Source: JAHIVB01 sp964574705 (GTDB taxonomy: Bacteria; Bacillota_I; Bacilli_A; Izemoplasmatales; Hujiaoplasmataceae). From it: DNA of 38,054 nucleotides. The notes under the pieces are model-generated. The model saw nothing but the letters and a program-made list of their open reading frames with translations, made no database searches and had not been told where the DNA came from. Position numbers and translations under genes: made by a program. Positions 15,826 to 24,043 of the stretch are shown here, in pieces. Position 1 is the stretch's first letter; each line of letters opens with the position of its first letter. The stretch spans positions 1 to 38,054 of the forward strand of contig CAZNOO010000017.1 in assembly GCA_964574705.1 (NCBI GenBank), written 5' to 3'.

Positions 15826-16516
15826 TTCTTGATTTTGTTTTGATATTGAGGTGGTAAAGGTAATACGAGTCAAGTAATTTTCGAAGTTCTACGATGGTCT
15901 TCAGTTCGGTTTCAATTGATGAAGGTTTCGCTAAATCGTAGTAATATAAAAACTCGAAAAGTTTAACACATTTGTCTGAATAATTGCTTTTTGCCGGGGT
16001 GTGATCATGACAGGTCATCCCACCTTCTTGAATTGAAAAAGAAAGGTCATTGGTATCTTTGCAGACAACACATTCATGAAATCTAGGATTCACTCCAAGA
16101 AGATATAATAACTTCGCTTCGAACATGTTGATATATGGAATGTAATCCATTTCCTTTTCAACCTTGTGAAGAATTTTTATCAGAAATGGATAACTTTTGG
16201 AATGATCCAACCCTCCATCTGAAAAATGTTCGACGAGTTCTAATATGTGAAGCACATAAGTGTATTTATCGAGTGATTCCTTAATGGGTTTGAAATACTC
16301 GATGATATTCATCTCTTTTACGGTTTTCAGACTTTTACCGGAGGCATAAATCCGAACATAGGACAAGGTATCTTTGGTCCCGAGAAAAGGGCTTTTTAGC
16401 TGATTCGCCCCGCGAATCAGAAAGCTTTGCATTCCTTTTTCGGTATAAACGTAGATAATTTGACTTGTCTCTTTATAATCGAGATGTTTTAAAATGATGC
16501 CTTCAAAAACATCCAT
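15797..16516 (-). CDS. recO: DNA repair protein RecO
   Basis: The 239-residue protein has the N-terminal OB fold of RecO (EGIILKHLDYKETSQIIYVYTEKGMQSFLIRGA), a helical middle, and a partial zinc-binding motif (CVVC, then a CHDH segment) near residues 150-175. RecO loads RecA onto SSB-coated DNA together with RecR in the RecFOR pathway. It follows era by 9 bases with AGAGGGAT as ribosome site; the era-recO order is conserved in Firmicutes. Its last codons form part of a terminator hairpin. Confidence 0.93.
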   Translation of the reverse strand: MDVFEGIILKHLDYKETSQIIYVYTEKGMQSFLIRGANQLKSPFLGTKDTLSYVRIYASGKSLKTVKEMNIIEYFKPIKESLDKYTYVLHILELVEHFSDGGLDHSKSYPFLIKILHKVEKEMDYIPYINMFEAKLLYLLGVNPRFHECVVCKDTNDLSFSIQEGGMTCHDHTPAKSNYSDKCVKLFEFLYYYDLAKPSSIETELKTIVELRKLLDSYYLYHLNIKTKSRTVLEGLIGY

Positions 16517-16525
16517 AATATCCCT

Positions 16526-17419
16526 CTATTCTTGATTCGGTTTGTATCCGTAGGAACGCAGATAATATTCTCGGTTTCGCCAGTCGGCTTCTACTTTGAC
16601 GAATAATTCTAAAAAGACCTGTTTTTGAAACAGGTTTTCAATGTCAGCGCGAGCACGCGTGCCGATTTCTTTTAACATCAATCCGCCTTTACCGATAATA
16701 ATTCCTTTTTGGGAATTACGCTCGACAATGATGGTCGCGATGATTTCAACGATTTTTTTCTTGTTTTTCATTTGGTCGATGGTGACCATGACCGAATGTG
16801 GAATTTCATCTCTCGTCAATTCTAAAATCTTCTCTCGAATGAATTCTGTAATCAAAAAAGATTCGGGACGATCTGAGATTTCTCCGTCAGGATAGAACTT
16901 TGGGCCTTCTGGGAGACGTTTTTTGATGTCATCAAGCAAATGATTGACATTGTCACCTGTGAGGGCAGATATCGCAAGCGAGTCTTCAAAATGAAAAGCC
17001 GCTTTATAGACATCTAGTGCTTCTCTCAGTCTTCGATAGTCTTTGATTGTATCTAGTTTGTTCGCAATCAAAAAAACAGGTGTTTTGACGCCGTCTAGTT
17101 CTTTTAGAATCGCAAGGTTTCTTTCTTTGACATCATCAAAGGCATTGACCAAAAACAAGACGAGATCCACAGCTTTTACAGTGCTTAGGGCAGAAGACGT
17201 CATGTATTCTCCAAGTTTTGTTTTCGCTTTATGAATTCCAGGAGTGTCCATGAAGACAATCTGGCATTCTTCATCGGTATAAATACCGGAAAAGACATTT
17301 CTTGTTGTTTGAGGCTTGTCTGAAACAATCGCAACTTTATGTTGCAATACTTGGTTCAGGAAAGTCGATTTCCCTACATTCGGTTCTCCGATGATTGAAA
17401 CAAATCCGGAACGAAACAC
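16526..17419 (-). CDS. era: GTPase Era
   Basis: This 297-residue GTPase shows G1 GEPNVGKST (11-19), G3 DTPGIH, G4 NKLD and a C-terminal KH domain with IIIGKGGLMLKEIG. Era binds the 3' end of 16S rRNA and assists 30S subunit assembly. The start is GTG at 17419, which shares one base with the cdd stop (TAGTG) and has AGAGGAT upstream. Gene order cdd-era-recO is as in B. subtilis. Confidence 0.97.
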   Translation of the reverse strand: MFRSGFVSIIGEPNVGKSTFLNQVLQHKVAIVSDKPQTTRNVFSGIYTDEECQIVFMDTPGIHKAKTKLGEYMTSSALSTVKAVDLVLFLVNAFDDVKERNLAILKELDGVKTPVFLIANKLDTIKDYRRLREALDVYKAAFHFEDSLAISALTGDNVNHLLDDIKKRLPEGPKFYPDGEISDRPESFLITEFIREKILELTRDEIPHSVMVTIDQMKNKKKIVEIIATIIVERNSQKGIIIGKGGLMLKEIGTRARADIENLFQKQVFLELFVKVEADWRNREYYLRSYGYKPNQE

Positions 17420-17811
17420 TAGAGATCCTCTTTCGAGAAGCCAAATGGGAGTAAATCGACGTTTCTAAGAATCTTGACTTCGCCTTTGTTGTTGGCAAGG
17501 ATGACTTGAGAATCCTCTTCCATCAACTCTCTCATGACTTGTCTACAAGACCCACAAGGAGAAACGAAATAATCATGATCGGTATATACTACGATTCTTT
17601 TGATGTCTTCTTTTTTGACTCCATTGGAGTACGCAGCGAAAAGAGCGCTTCTTTCGGCACAGTTTGCGAGTCCGTAAGCAGCGTTTTCAATGTTGACACC
17701 TTTATAGAGTTCTCCGTTTTTCAGTTCCAATACGGCTGAAACGGGAAAGTGCGAGTAAGGCACGTACGCATTTTTGGCATTTTCTTTTGCAAGTTCAATT
17801 ATTTTTTTCAT
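17419..17811 (-). CDS. cdd: Cytidine deaminase
   Basis: The 130-residue enzyme has the zinc site NCAERSALF (Cys51, catalytic Glu53) and PCGSCRQ (Cys86, Cys89), with the substrate-binding FPVSAVL and NIENAAYG segments. It deaminates cytidine and deoxycytidine in pyrimidine salvage and forms a tetramer in this short form. It overlaps ybeY by ATGA and era by one base. In most Firmicutes dgkA lies between ybeY and cdd; it is absent here. Confidence 0.96.
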   Translation of the reverse strand: MKKIIELAKENAKNAYVPYSHFPVSAVLELKNGELYKGVNIENAAYGLANCAERSALFAAYSNGVKKEDIKRIVVYTDHDYFVSPCGSCRQVMRELMEEDSQVILANNKGEVKILRNVDLLPFGFSKEDL

Positions 17812-18242
17812 AAGTCCCTCTTCAGCGATGCATGCTCAAGAATCGTTTCTTGAAGTGCAAACATCGATGTTTCTTCTTCTGTATTTTGATGGTCATATCC
17901 GTTACAATGGAGAAATCCATGACAAGAAAGAAATGCAAGTTCTCTCTCGAATGAATGTCCATAGGCTATCGCTTGTTCTTTTGCTTTGTCGATTGAAATG
18001 AAGATATCTCCTAGCTCTTTTCCGTCATCCTGGTTATCAAAACTAAGAACGTCGGTCGAGCGGTCAATTCCTCTGTATTTCAAGTTTAAATCATGAATTT
18101 CTTCGTTGGTGACCAAAATCACATTAATGATTTTAGGCTTTTTGATTGATAGGTCTTTATTGGCTTGTTTCAAGACTTTTTTGATTATTTTAGTATAGTC
18201 TTTCGAATCATCGAAATTGTTGAAAATATTAATTTTTAGCAT
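17808..18242 (-). CDS. ybeY: Endoribonuclease YbeY
   Basis: From the ATG at 18242 (AGAGG seven bases upstream) the protein has 144 residues; a TTG at 18248 has no better site. The zinc motif HGFLHCNGYDH (H-G-x-L-H-x-x-G-Y-D-H) and the STDVLSF segment identify YbeY, a metallo-endoribonuclease for rRNA maturation and ribosome quality control. It overlaps the end of phoH by 14 bases and the start of cdd by 4, so translation is probably coupled. Confidence 0.95.
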   Translation of the reverse strand: MLKINIFNNFDDSKDYTKIIKKVLKQANKDLSIKKPKIINVILVTNEEIHDLNLKYRGIDRSTDVLSFDNQDDGKELGDIFISIDKAKEQAIAYGHSFERELAFLSCHGFLHCNGYDHQNTEEETSMFALQETILEHASLKRDL

Positions 18243-19197
18243 TTTCAAACCTCTCGATAATCGTTTGAACGAGCGGGTGTCTTACAACATCATTGTTTTC
18301 AAAAAAGAGAATTGAAATGTCATTGATGTTTTTTAGAATATTGGATGCTTTAATCAAGCCTGATTCAACTTTGGAAGGAAGATCGCTTTGGGTGATGTCG
18401 CCTGTCACAACCATTTTCGATCCGAATCCGAGTCTTGTCAAAAATAATTTCATTTGATTGATGGTCGTATTTTGCGCTTCATCAAGGATGACAAAAGCAC
18501 TTTCAAGCGTACGTCCACGCATATAGGCGAGGGGAGCGGTTTCAATGATTCCTTTTTCAATCAGGTCTTCTGTTTGTTTGACGCCTAGGATTTCATACAT
18601 GGCATCATAGAGTGGTCTGAGATATGGATCGATTTTTTCTTTTAAGTCTCCTGGAAGAAAGCCAAGATTTTCTCCAGCTTCAACCGCGGGTCTTGTAAGA
18701 ACCAAGCGCTTGATGGAACCTTCTTTTAGCTTTTTCAAAGCCACAAGGACTGCTAAATAAGTTTTTCCGGTTCCTGCGGGTCCGATTCCAAAAGTGAGAG
18801 TGTTTTTTTCAATCAATTCCAAATATTTCTTTTGGTTGAGCGTTTTCGCATAAATTGGTCGTCCTTGTTGGGTCTTGATGATTTCTTTTCTGCCGACAAA
18901 CAAATCCATCAACGTATCACTTCCGACTTTTGGAATCATCTGGTAGATATAGATGATGTCGCGTTCGTTGAAAAAGATGTTCTTCTTAAGAAGAATTTGG
19001 AGGAGTTCAACCACTGCTTTGATTTGTTCTACGATTGCACTCTGGTCAGTGTCAATCAAAAGTTGGTTCGCACTTGCGTAAACCTCAACCCCTGATAACC
19101 TTGTCAACAGTTTTAAGTACTTGTCATTCGTGCCAAAAAGCGTTACCATTTCTGAAACGCTTGAGATTTTTAAATCCAGTTTTGTGAGATCAACCAT
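18229..19197 (-). CDS. phoH: PhoH-like ATPase
   Basis: The 322-residue protein has an N-terminal nucleic-acid-binding-like part and a P-loop ATPase domain: Walker A GPAGTGKT (139-146), RPAVEAGENLGFLPGD, Walker B FVILDEAQN, and GDITQSDLP. It is the PhoH that lies next to ybeY in Firmicutes and is thought to act in RNA metabolism. It is the first gene of phoH-ybeY-cdd-era-recO. Start: ATG with GGAGTGATG upstream. Confidence 0.95.
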   Translation of the reverse strand: MVDLTKLDLKISSVSEMVTLFGTNDKYLKLLTRLSGVEVYASANQLLIDTDQSAIVEQIKAVVELLQILLKKNIFFNERDIIYIYQMIPKVGSDTLMDLFVGRKEIIKTQQGRPIYAKTLNQKKYLELIEKNTLTFGIGPAGTGKTYLAVLVALKKLKEGSIKRLVLTRPAVEAGENLGFLPGDLKEKIDPYLRPLYDAMYEILGVKQTEDLIEKGIIETAPLAYMRGRTLESAFVILDEAQNTTINQMKLFLTRLGFGSKMVVTGDITQSDLPSKVESGLIKASNILKNINDISILFFENNDVVRHPLVQTIIERFENAKN

Positions 19198-19231
19198 TAA
19201 GAAGCATCACTCCTTCAATATGTCTATAACT

Positions 19232-19240
19232 ATTATAACA
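19232..19240 (-). promoter_or_regulatory. Extended -10 promoter of phoH operon
   Basis: On the minus strand TGTTATAAT (TG-N-TATAAT) lies 34 bases upstream of the phoH start; no good -35 is seen. Confidence 0.5.
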
Positions 19241-19267
19241 TAATAGCGTAAAGTTGGAGAGTTGTTG

Positions 19268-19302
19268 GGAAAAAAAGCACTTCATTTTGAGTGAAGTGCT
19301 TT
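19268..19302 (-). terminator. Intrinsic terminator after rpsU
   Basis: An 11-bp stem AAAGCACTTCA / TGAAGTGCTTT with a 7-base loop is followed on the minus strand by TTTT. It begins 4 bases after the rpsU stop codon. Confidence 0.92.
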
Positions 19303-19306
19303 CAAA

Positions 19307-19477
19307 TTATTTACGTCCCTGATTTTGTTTCTGTTTTAACTTCTTTGAAACGCTCGGTTTCAAATAGTATTCTCTTTTACGGGCTTCAGCTAGTGTTCCA
19401 GCACGCGAAACATCACGTTTAAAACGGCGCAATGCGTCTTCAATTGTTTCGTTTTCTCTTACGACGGTTTTTGCCAT
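19307..19477 (-). CDS. rpsU: 30S ribosomal protein bS21
   Basis: The 56-residue protein reads MAKTVVRENETIEDALRRFK, then RDVSRAGTLAEARKREYYLK and a basic tail ending QGRK. The pattern (ENE-x-hydrophobic-E-x-A-L-R-R-F-K, R-K-R-E-x-Y-x-K-P-S) is that of bS21, which sits near the anti-Shine-Dalgarno end of 16S rRNA. Start: ATG with AGGGGTGA upstream. It is a single-gene unit with its own strong promoter and terminator; the yqeY gene that usually follows is absent. Confidence 0.96.
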   Translation of the reverse strand: MAKTVVRENETIEDALRRFKRDVSRAGTLAEARKREYYLKPSVSKKLKQKQNQGRK

Positions 19478-19509
19478 ATGCTTTCACCCCTTTTCTCGAT
19501 GCACTTGTT

Positions 19510-19538
19510 ATTATACAAGAAATATCGCCATTTGTAAA
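19510..19538 (-). promoter_or_regulatory. Strong promoter of rpsU
   Basis: On the minus strand TTTACA (19533-19538) and TATAAT (19510-19515) are separated by 17 bp. Confidence 0.85.
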
Positions 19539-19617
19539 CTAATATTTTTTGGAAAATCATTTTATTTTTCCGTATATTATGTTATTATTATCTTAATTCA
19601 TGATTGAGGTGATTCCT

Positions 19618-20301
19618 ATGGTTTTTTTATTTTCATTAAGTGACTTTACAATCAAAGAATATGCCATTATTCTGGGCGTCGTCATCGTTGTCGTTGCCAT
19701 TCTGGCTGTCTTTATTAACAAGGGAAAATACGCTGCCAGATTCAAGAATTTCTACAAGAAAATGGATAAAGCGATCACAAAGAAATACAACGGCAATATT
19801 CTCGCTGAGGAAATCATTAAAAGTTATGCGATTGACCAAACAAACACTTTCAAGTCGATGCGTTCCAAGGGAAGACGAAAAGTAACGAAATACCTTGAAT
19901 ACTACACCAAGAATCTTCCTGAATTGGTGCTTTTGAAAAGTTTCGTTTCAACGGACAAAAACAAAAGCGAGCTAGTTATTCTGTTCTTGGATGAAATGGA
20001 TAAAGTTGTCTATCGCTGGGACAAGAGACGAAAAGTCAAAGGAATGGTCAAGGCCATCAATAAGTATCAGATGTTGACTTCACTCGTAGGCTATTTATTT
20101 GAGTTGCCTCTACACATCTTTGAAGGCGCAAGTTACCGGTTTACCAATCACGACAACGACTTTTCTTTGAGTTACGATATCGTCAAGAATGTGAAGCACG
20201 TTAAACGCAAACAAAAACCAGTAAAAATGACAAAGGCAGAACTCAAAGCACAAGCAAAAGTTGAAAAAGCAAAAGCCAAAAAAGAGAAAAAAAGAAGATA
20301 A
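19618..20301 (+). CDS. Membrane-anchored protein with lysine-rich tail, function unknown
   Basis: From the ATG at 19618 (GAGGTGA five bases upstream; an ATG at 19600 has no site) the product has 227 residues. Residues about 12-34 form one membrane helix (YAIILGVVIVVVAILAVFI). The rest is cytoplasmic or extracellular, mixed alpha/beta and basic, with motifs such as FLDEMDKVVYRWDKRRK. The last 30 or so residues are almost only Lys, Ala and Glu. The single helix with a basic domain could suggest contact with nucleic acid or acidic lipid, but I do not recognise the family. It is divergent from rpsU and monocistronic, closed by a terminator. Confidence 0.7.
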   Translation: MVFLFSLSDFTIKEYAIILGVVIVVVAILAVFINKGKYAARFKNFYKKMDKAITKKYNGNILAEEIIKSYAIDQTNTFKSMRSKGRRKVTKYLEYYTKNLPELVLLKSFVSTDKNKSELVILFLDEMDKVVYRWDKRRKVKGMVKAINKYQMLTSLVGYLFELPLHIFEGASYRFTNHDNDFSLSYDIVKNVKHVKRKQKPVKMTKAELKAQAKVEKAKAKKEKKRR

Positions 20302-20312
20302 TATATTCATGA

Positions 20313-20348
20313 AGTCCAAAGATTCCTAAAAATCTTTGGACTTTTTTT
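20313..20348 (+). terminator. Intrinsic terminator after the lysine-rich protein
   Basis: A perfect 12-bp stem AGTCCAAAGATT / AATCTTTGGACT with a 6-base loop is followed by TTTTTT. Confidence 0.92.
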
Positions 20349-20359
20349 ATGACATTAAG

Positions 20360-20398
20360 ATTTAAAAATCCCATTCGCAAGTTGATTCGAACGGGATT
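20360..20398 (-). terminator. Intrinsic terminator after the HD-GYP gene
   Basis: In the minus-strand transcript AATCCCGTTCG pairs with CGAATGGGATT (11 bp, one G-U) across 10 bases, followed by TTTTAAATC. Confidence 0.75.
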
Positions 20399-20417
20399 AT
20401 TTGGGATACATTGATCA

Positions 20418-21787
20418 TTAACTTTGATTGAGAATTGTCAGCAAGTCAATGAAGACCATGCTGTCGAGTTCTCCTCTTTGGATCATTTCTTTCATTACTT
20501 TAATCGCTTCCAACTTGCTGAAGGCAGGGCGATAAGGTCTGTCTTCTGTTAATGCGACGTAAATATCACAGATGGCAAGCACTCTAGATTCAAAAAGAAT
20601 TTCATCGCCTGCGAGTCCTTTCGGATATCCTTTTCCATTCAATTTTTCGTGATGCTGACCAACCCATTGAGCAATTTCATCAAACTCATCAATCTGGCGG
20701 AACATTTCTTCTCCTGCCGTAGGATGTGTCATAATCAAATCCATTTCAGCGCCAGTGAGTATGGTAGGTTTTTCTAGAATGGATAGTGGAACTTGCAGTT
20801 TTCCAACATCATGAATGTTGGCCGCAATCCGTAATTTATCTTTTTTGATATGATCGTAGTTGTATAAATCGGAAAATTGATCCGCCAAGGATGATATGGT
20901 CGTTGAATGTTTATAGGTAAATGGGCTTTTGTGATCGATGATTTTCATCAGTGATTCAAGTAGCTTTTTCAATTTATTCCAATCCATCTCAATATGCTTG
21001 ATTGGAATATCTTCATTCCTAGCACTGAAATCTGTTTTGCGGTGATCTTTTAATACCTCAAGTGCCGGTAAGGCAAGCGAAGGATCACAACTTAACCCAC
21101 TCTCTGATTTTATAAATTCGCAGATTTCATCATATTTATCTTCTAGATTATCTAAATTATAAAATAAGTCAATCAAGTTACCCACAAGTAAGATTCTCGA
21201 AAACAACGGGATATCCTTTCCTGAAATTCTAAAAAATCCCGTTCCGTCATATTTTTCATGATGATAAGCGATGACTTTTGCTACATTGGTATGAAAGGGG
21301 AATTCAGAAATAAGTTGTTCTCCGATAATACAATGTCCAACCAACGCTTCATAATTTTTTAACGCATTGACGTTTTTGTTTTCTGGAGCGATTTCTGCCG
21401 NNNNNNNNNNNNNNNNNNNNNNNNNNNNNNNNNNNNNNNNNNNNNNNNNNNNNNNNNNNNNNNNNNNNNNNNNNNNNNNNNNNNNNNNNNNNNNNNNNNN
21501 GCTTCATAATTTTTTAACGCATTGACGTTTTTGTTTTCTGGAGCGATTTCTGCCGCAACGAATCCTACATCATGAAAGAGACCCAAAATAAACAAATCTT
21601 CTAACTCTTCTTTAGATAGTCCTAATTTTTCTCCTAGATGAACAGAAAAATGGCCAACCTTAAATTGATGGTTCGTTGTAAATTTATAATTTTCAAAGTT
21701 AAATCCATATAATTTCAAATTATAAAGTACGCCTTCATCAATAATTCTGGAGAATTGTTCTATAATTCTAATGACGTCTATCTTCAT
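20418..21787 (-). CDS. Tandem HD/HD-GYP phosphodiesterase, interrupted only by a false assembly gap
   Basis: As written the gene is cut by 100 N (21401-21500), but the 55 bases on each side of the N run are identical. Merging them removes 155 bases and leaves one open frame of 1215 bases (404 residues) through the junction (NVNALKNYEALVGHCIIGEQ). The N-terminal half has a degenerate HD domain (LFHDVGF ... HHEKYDGTGF). The C-terminal half is a complete HD-GYP domain: IHDVGKLQVP, HPTAGEEM, HHEKLNGKGYPKGLAGDEI. Such proteins hydrolyse cyclic di-GMP or related dinucleotides. No transmembrane or sensor domain is seen. Start: ATG with AGAGGTGA upstream. Confidence 0.85.
21346..21400. repeat. 55-bp contig-end duplication, copy 1
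   Basis: This 55-base sequence abuts the N run and is identical to 21501-21555. It is best read as unresolved overlap of two contigs rather than a biological repeat. Confidence 0.9.
21401..21500. other. Assembly gap (100 N), probably spurious
   Basis: The fixed 100-N placeholder lies between two identical 55-base sequences in the HD-GYP gene; no sequence is likely to be missing. Confidence 0.9.
21501..21555. repeat. 55-bp contig-end duplication, copy 2
   Basis: Identical to 21346-21400, directly after the N run. Confidence 0.9.
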
Positions 21788-21821
21788 GAAGTCACCTCTT
21801 TTTTCTATCGTTCTTTTCTAC

Positions 21822-21849
21822 ATTATACATCCAATAAATAAAATTAAAA
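21822..21849 (-). promoter_or_regulatory. Probable promoter of the HD-GYP gene
   Basis: On the minus strand a full TATAAT (21822-21827) follows a weak TTTTAA by 16 bp, 34 bases upstream of the start codon. Confidence 0.5.
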
Positions 21850-21894
21850 TGCGGTTATCGAAAATAATACTTTCAAAAACGTAGAAGAAATGGA

Positions 21895-21913
21895 TTCAAT
21901 TTCGAAAATTGAA
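21895..21913. repeat. Inverted repeat between mtaB and the HD-GYP gene
   Basis: TTCAATTT / AAATTGAA flank CGA: a perfect 8-bp palindrome, 45 bp upstream of the HD-GYP -35 region. It is followed on the + strand by GCTTTTTT. It may be an operator or a read-through terminator for the + strand; neither is shown. Confidence 0.4.
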
Positions 21914-21921
21914 GCTTTTTT

Positions 21922-21953
21922 AAGAATAAAAACCAGATGAATTTCTGGTTTTT
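21922..21953 (-). terminator. Intrinsic terminator overlapping the mtaB stop
   Basis: A perfect 10-bp stem AAAAACCAGA / TCTGGTTTTT with a 6-base loop, T-rich on the minus strand side. Its first two bases lie in the mtaB stop codon. Confidence 0.85.
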
Positions 21954-23241
21954 AAACAAGTTCTGCAAGAGACATGGGATATTCTTCTTGGAGAATCACA
22001 ATCTCGGTGACTTCTCCAATCAAATGCCTGGGACCTAGACATTTTACGTGGATGTAGTTCGAGGTATGTCCATAGAGAAAGCCATCTTTCTCGGTTTCAA
22101 AAACAACTTCTTGAGGAATGTTGAGTTGAGATTGAATGTAGGATTTTGCGAGGATGTCGCTCATTTCGAGCAGGTCTCTCACTCTTTCTTTTTTGATTGT
22201 GCCATCCACTTCAGGCGTCATCTTGGCCGAGACAGTTCCAGTTCTTTTCGAGTAAGGGAAGACATGGAGCTCAGAGAACCCCATATGTTTGATGAATTCT
22301 AAGGTTTCTAAGTGATCTTGATCCGTTTCTGTCGGAAAACCAGCAATGATATCTGTCGTGACGGCTAAATTCTTGATTTTACTGCGAAGCAAAGTTATTT
22401 TGTCTCTATACTCTTTCAACGTATATTTTCGGTTCATCAGTTTCAAGATTCGGTCCGTTCCGCCTTGAAGTGGAACGTGAAGATGGTTAACAATCTTTTT
22501 TGAAGAAGCGATTAAATCGATGATTTCGTCAGTGAGTTCAGAAATTTCAATTGAAGAAATTCGAATCCTTTTTAGTCCTTCAATCTTTTCGAGAGCTTGT
22601 AAGAGCGTTTCAAATGAATCATTGTCAAGGTCTGTTCCATACCCTCCGGTATGGATTCCGGTTAGAATGATTTCGGTATGTCCATGCTTAACAAGTTCTT
22701 TCGCTTCGTCCACGACTTGAGCCAAAGCTTTCGATCTGACTTTCCCTCTGGTATAAGGAATGATGCAATAAGTACAATAGTTATTACATCCATCTTGAAT
22801 CTTGAGAAAAGCACGCTGATGACTCTTGAAGTCTTCTATTGTAAGATTATCGTACTGAATCTCTTTTGTCAGAGAACTTACTTTATTAAGCGGAATCTTC
22901 TTTTCGAGGTATTCGTCGATAAAAGCGCTTATTTGGTCGCGGTTGACGGTCCCCAAAACGATTTTAACTCCAGGGATGGACAACACTTCTTCTGCTTTTA
23001 ACTGTGTCCAGCATCCCATTACAACGATAATGGCGTTTGGATTTAATTTCAATGGACGGTGAACGATTTTTCTTGATTTGGCTTCTGCAGTGTTCGTCAC
23101 CATGCAAGTGTTGATAATATAGATATCGCTTTTTTCAGTGAAGTCGACAGGCGTATAACCCACCTTCACGAGTTGTTCAAGAACCGCTTCGCTTTCATAG
23201 GAATTGACTTTACATCCTAAAGTCGTAATCGCAACGAACAC
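21952..23241 (-). CDS. mtaB: tRNA (N6-threonylcarbamoyladenosine37-C2)-methylthiotransferase MtaB
   Basis: This radical SAM methylthiotransferase converts t6A37 to ms2t6A37 in tRNAs that read ANN codons. Visible are the N-terminal UPF0004 cysteines (TTLGCKVNSYE, NTCMVTN, MGCWTQL), the radical SAM CNNYCTYCIIPYTRG, and a C-terminal TRAM domain (about residues 370-430). The longer reading starts with TTG at 23259; the GTG at 23241 gives 429 residues and an N-terminus (MFVAITTLGCKVN) that fits the family, so I prefer it. It follows rsmE immediately, as in B. subtilis. Confidence 0.95.
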   Translation of the reverse strand: MFVAITTLGCKVNSYESEAVLEQLVKVGYTPVDFTEKSDIYIINTCMVTNTAEAKSRKIVHRPLKLNPNAIIVVMGCWTQLKAEEVLSIPGVKIVLGTVNRDQISAFIDEYLEKKIPLNKVSSLTKEIQYDNLTIEDFKSHQRAFLKIQDGCNNYCTYCIIPYTRGKVRSKALAQVVDEAKELVKHGHTEIILTGIHTGGYGTDLDNDSFETLLQALEKIEGLKRIRISSIEISELTDEIIDLIASSKKIVNHLHVPLQGGTDRILKLMNRKYTLKEYRDKITLLRSKIKNLAVTTDIIAGFPTETDQDHLETLEFIKHMGFSELHVFPYSKRTGTVSAKMTPEVDGTIKKERVRDLLEMSDILAKSYIQSQLNIPQEVVFETEKDGFLYGHTSNYIHVKCLGPRHLIGEVTEIVILQEEYPMSLAELV

Positions 23242-23242
23242 T

Positions 23243-23971
23243 TTAAAGAACCCACTCAATCAAGAGCGCTGAAAGAATGACGGTTGACGCCGTCTCTGAG
23301 CGAAGAATTTGAGATCCAAGGCTCACGATTTCAGCTCCTTTTGTAACAACATAACTCAGTTCTTCTTCAGTGATTCCGCCTTCGGGTCCAATTAACACCA
23401 GGATTCGATCTTCTTTTTTTAGAGTCGGAAGCAGATTTTTTAAATGGTGCTCCTGATCTGTTCTTTCAAAACAAACGAGTATTTTATCGTATTCATCAAA
23501 GGGAAGATCCTTTAATTTCATGACTTCACGAATCTTTGGCAGATGATCCCGTTCAGATTGTTCGCTCGATTCTTTGACAATCGTACGATATCTAAGTAGT
23601 TTCTTCGCTTCTTCTTTTTCATCGATTTTGATGATTGAACGCGAAAAAACGGTTGGAATAATTTCATAAACACCGAGTTCAGTTGATTTTTCCAAAAAGA
23701 GTTCAAATCGATCTTTTTTGATCAATGCCTGAGCAATCGTCACTTTAGAGGTCGTTTTTTCTGATTTTCGTTCTGAAAGGATTTTGAATATGGCCTGATC
23801 TTTTTGGAATGTTACATGCTCCGCTTGATAGATAACCCCTTGATCAGATACAAAATCTGCGATTTCTCCAATTCGAAATCGCACCACGTTTTTCATGTGA
23901 TGAACATCATTGCCAAAGACTTGGATGAAACCGTCTCCAACTTGGTTTTTTTCAATAAAGTATCTTTGCAT
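23243..23971 (-). CDS. rsmE: 16S rRNA (uracil(1498)-N3)-methyltransferase RsmE
   Basis: The 242-residue SPOUT-fold enzyme has an N-terminal PUA-like part (MQRYFIE ... HHMKNVVRFRIGEI) and the knotted methyltransferase domain with LIGPEGGITEEEL and LGSQILRSETA, both diagnostic. It methylates U1498 of 16S rRNA. It forms an operon with mtaB; prmA, which often precedes it after dnaJ, is missing, and accessory genes separate it from dnaJ here. Confidence 0.95.
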   Translation of the reverse strand: MQRYFIEKNQVGDGFIQVFGNDVHHMKNVVRFRIGEIADFVSDQGVIYQAEHVTFQKDQAIFKILSERKSEKTTSKVTIAQALIKKDRFELFLEKSTELGVYEIIPTVFSRSIIKIDEKEEAKKLLRYRTIVKESSEQSERDHLPKIREVMKLKDLPFDEYDKILVCFERTDQEHHLKNLLPTLKKEDRILVLIGPEGGITEEELSYVVTKGAEIVSLGSQILRSETASTVILSALLIEWVL

Positions 23972-24013
23972 AAAATCACCCTCTTTATGATACCATAAAT
24001 CGAAGAAACTTTT

Positions 24014-24043
24014 CGAAAAAAATAACCGATTTCTCGGTTATTT
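24014..24043 (-). terminator. Intrinsic terminator overlapping the lipoprotein stop
   Basis: A perfect 10-bp stem AAATAACCGA / TCGGTTATTT with a 4-base loop is followed on the minus strand by TTTT. The stop codon of the lipoprotein gene lies in the stem. Confidence 0.88.

Noticed and set aside
21346..21555. 55-bp direct repeats as attachment sites or a mobile element
   Set aside because: They abut an N run exactly on both sides and merging them restores a full gene, so an assembly artefact explains them.
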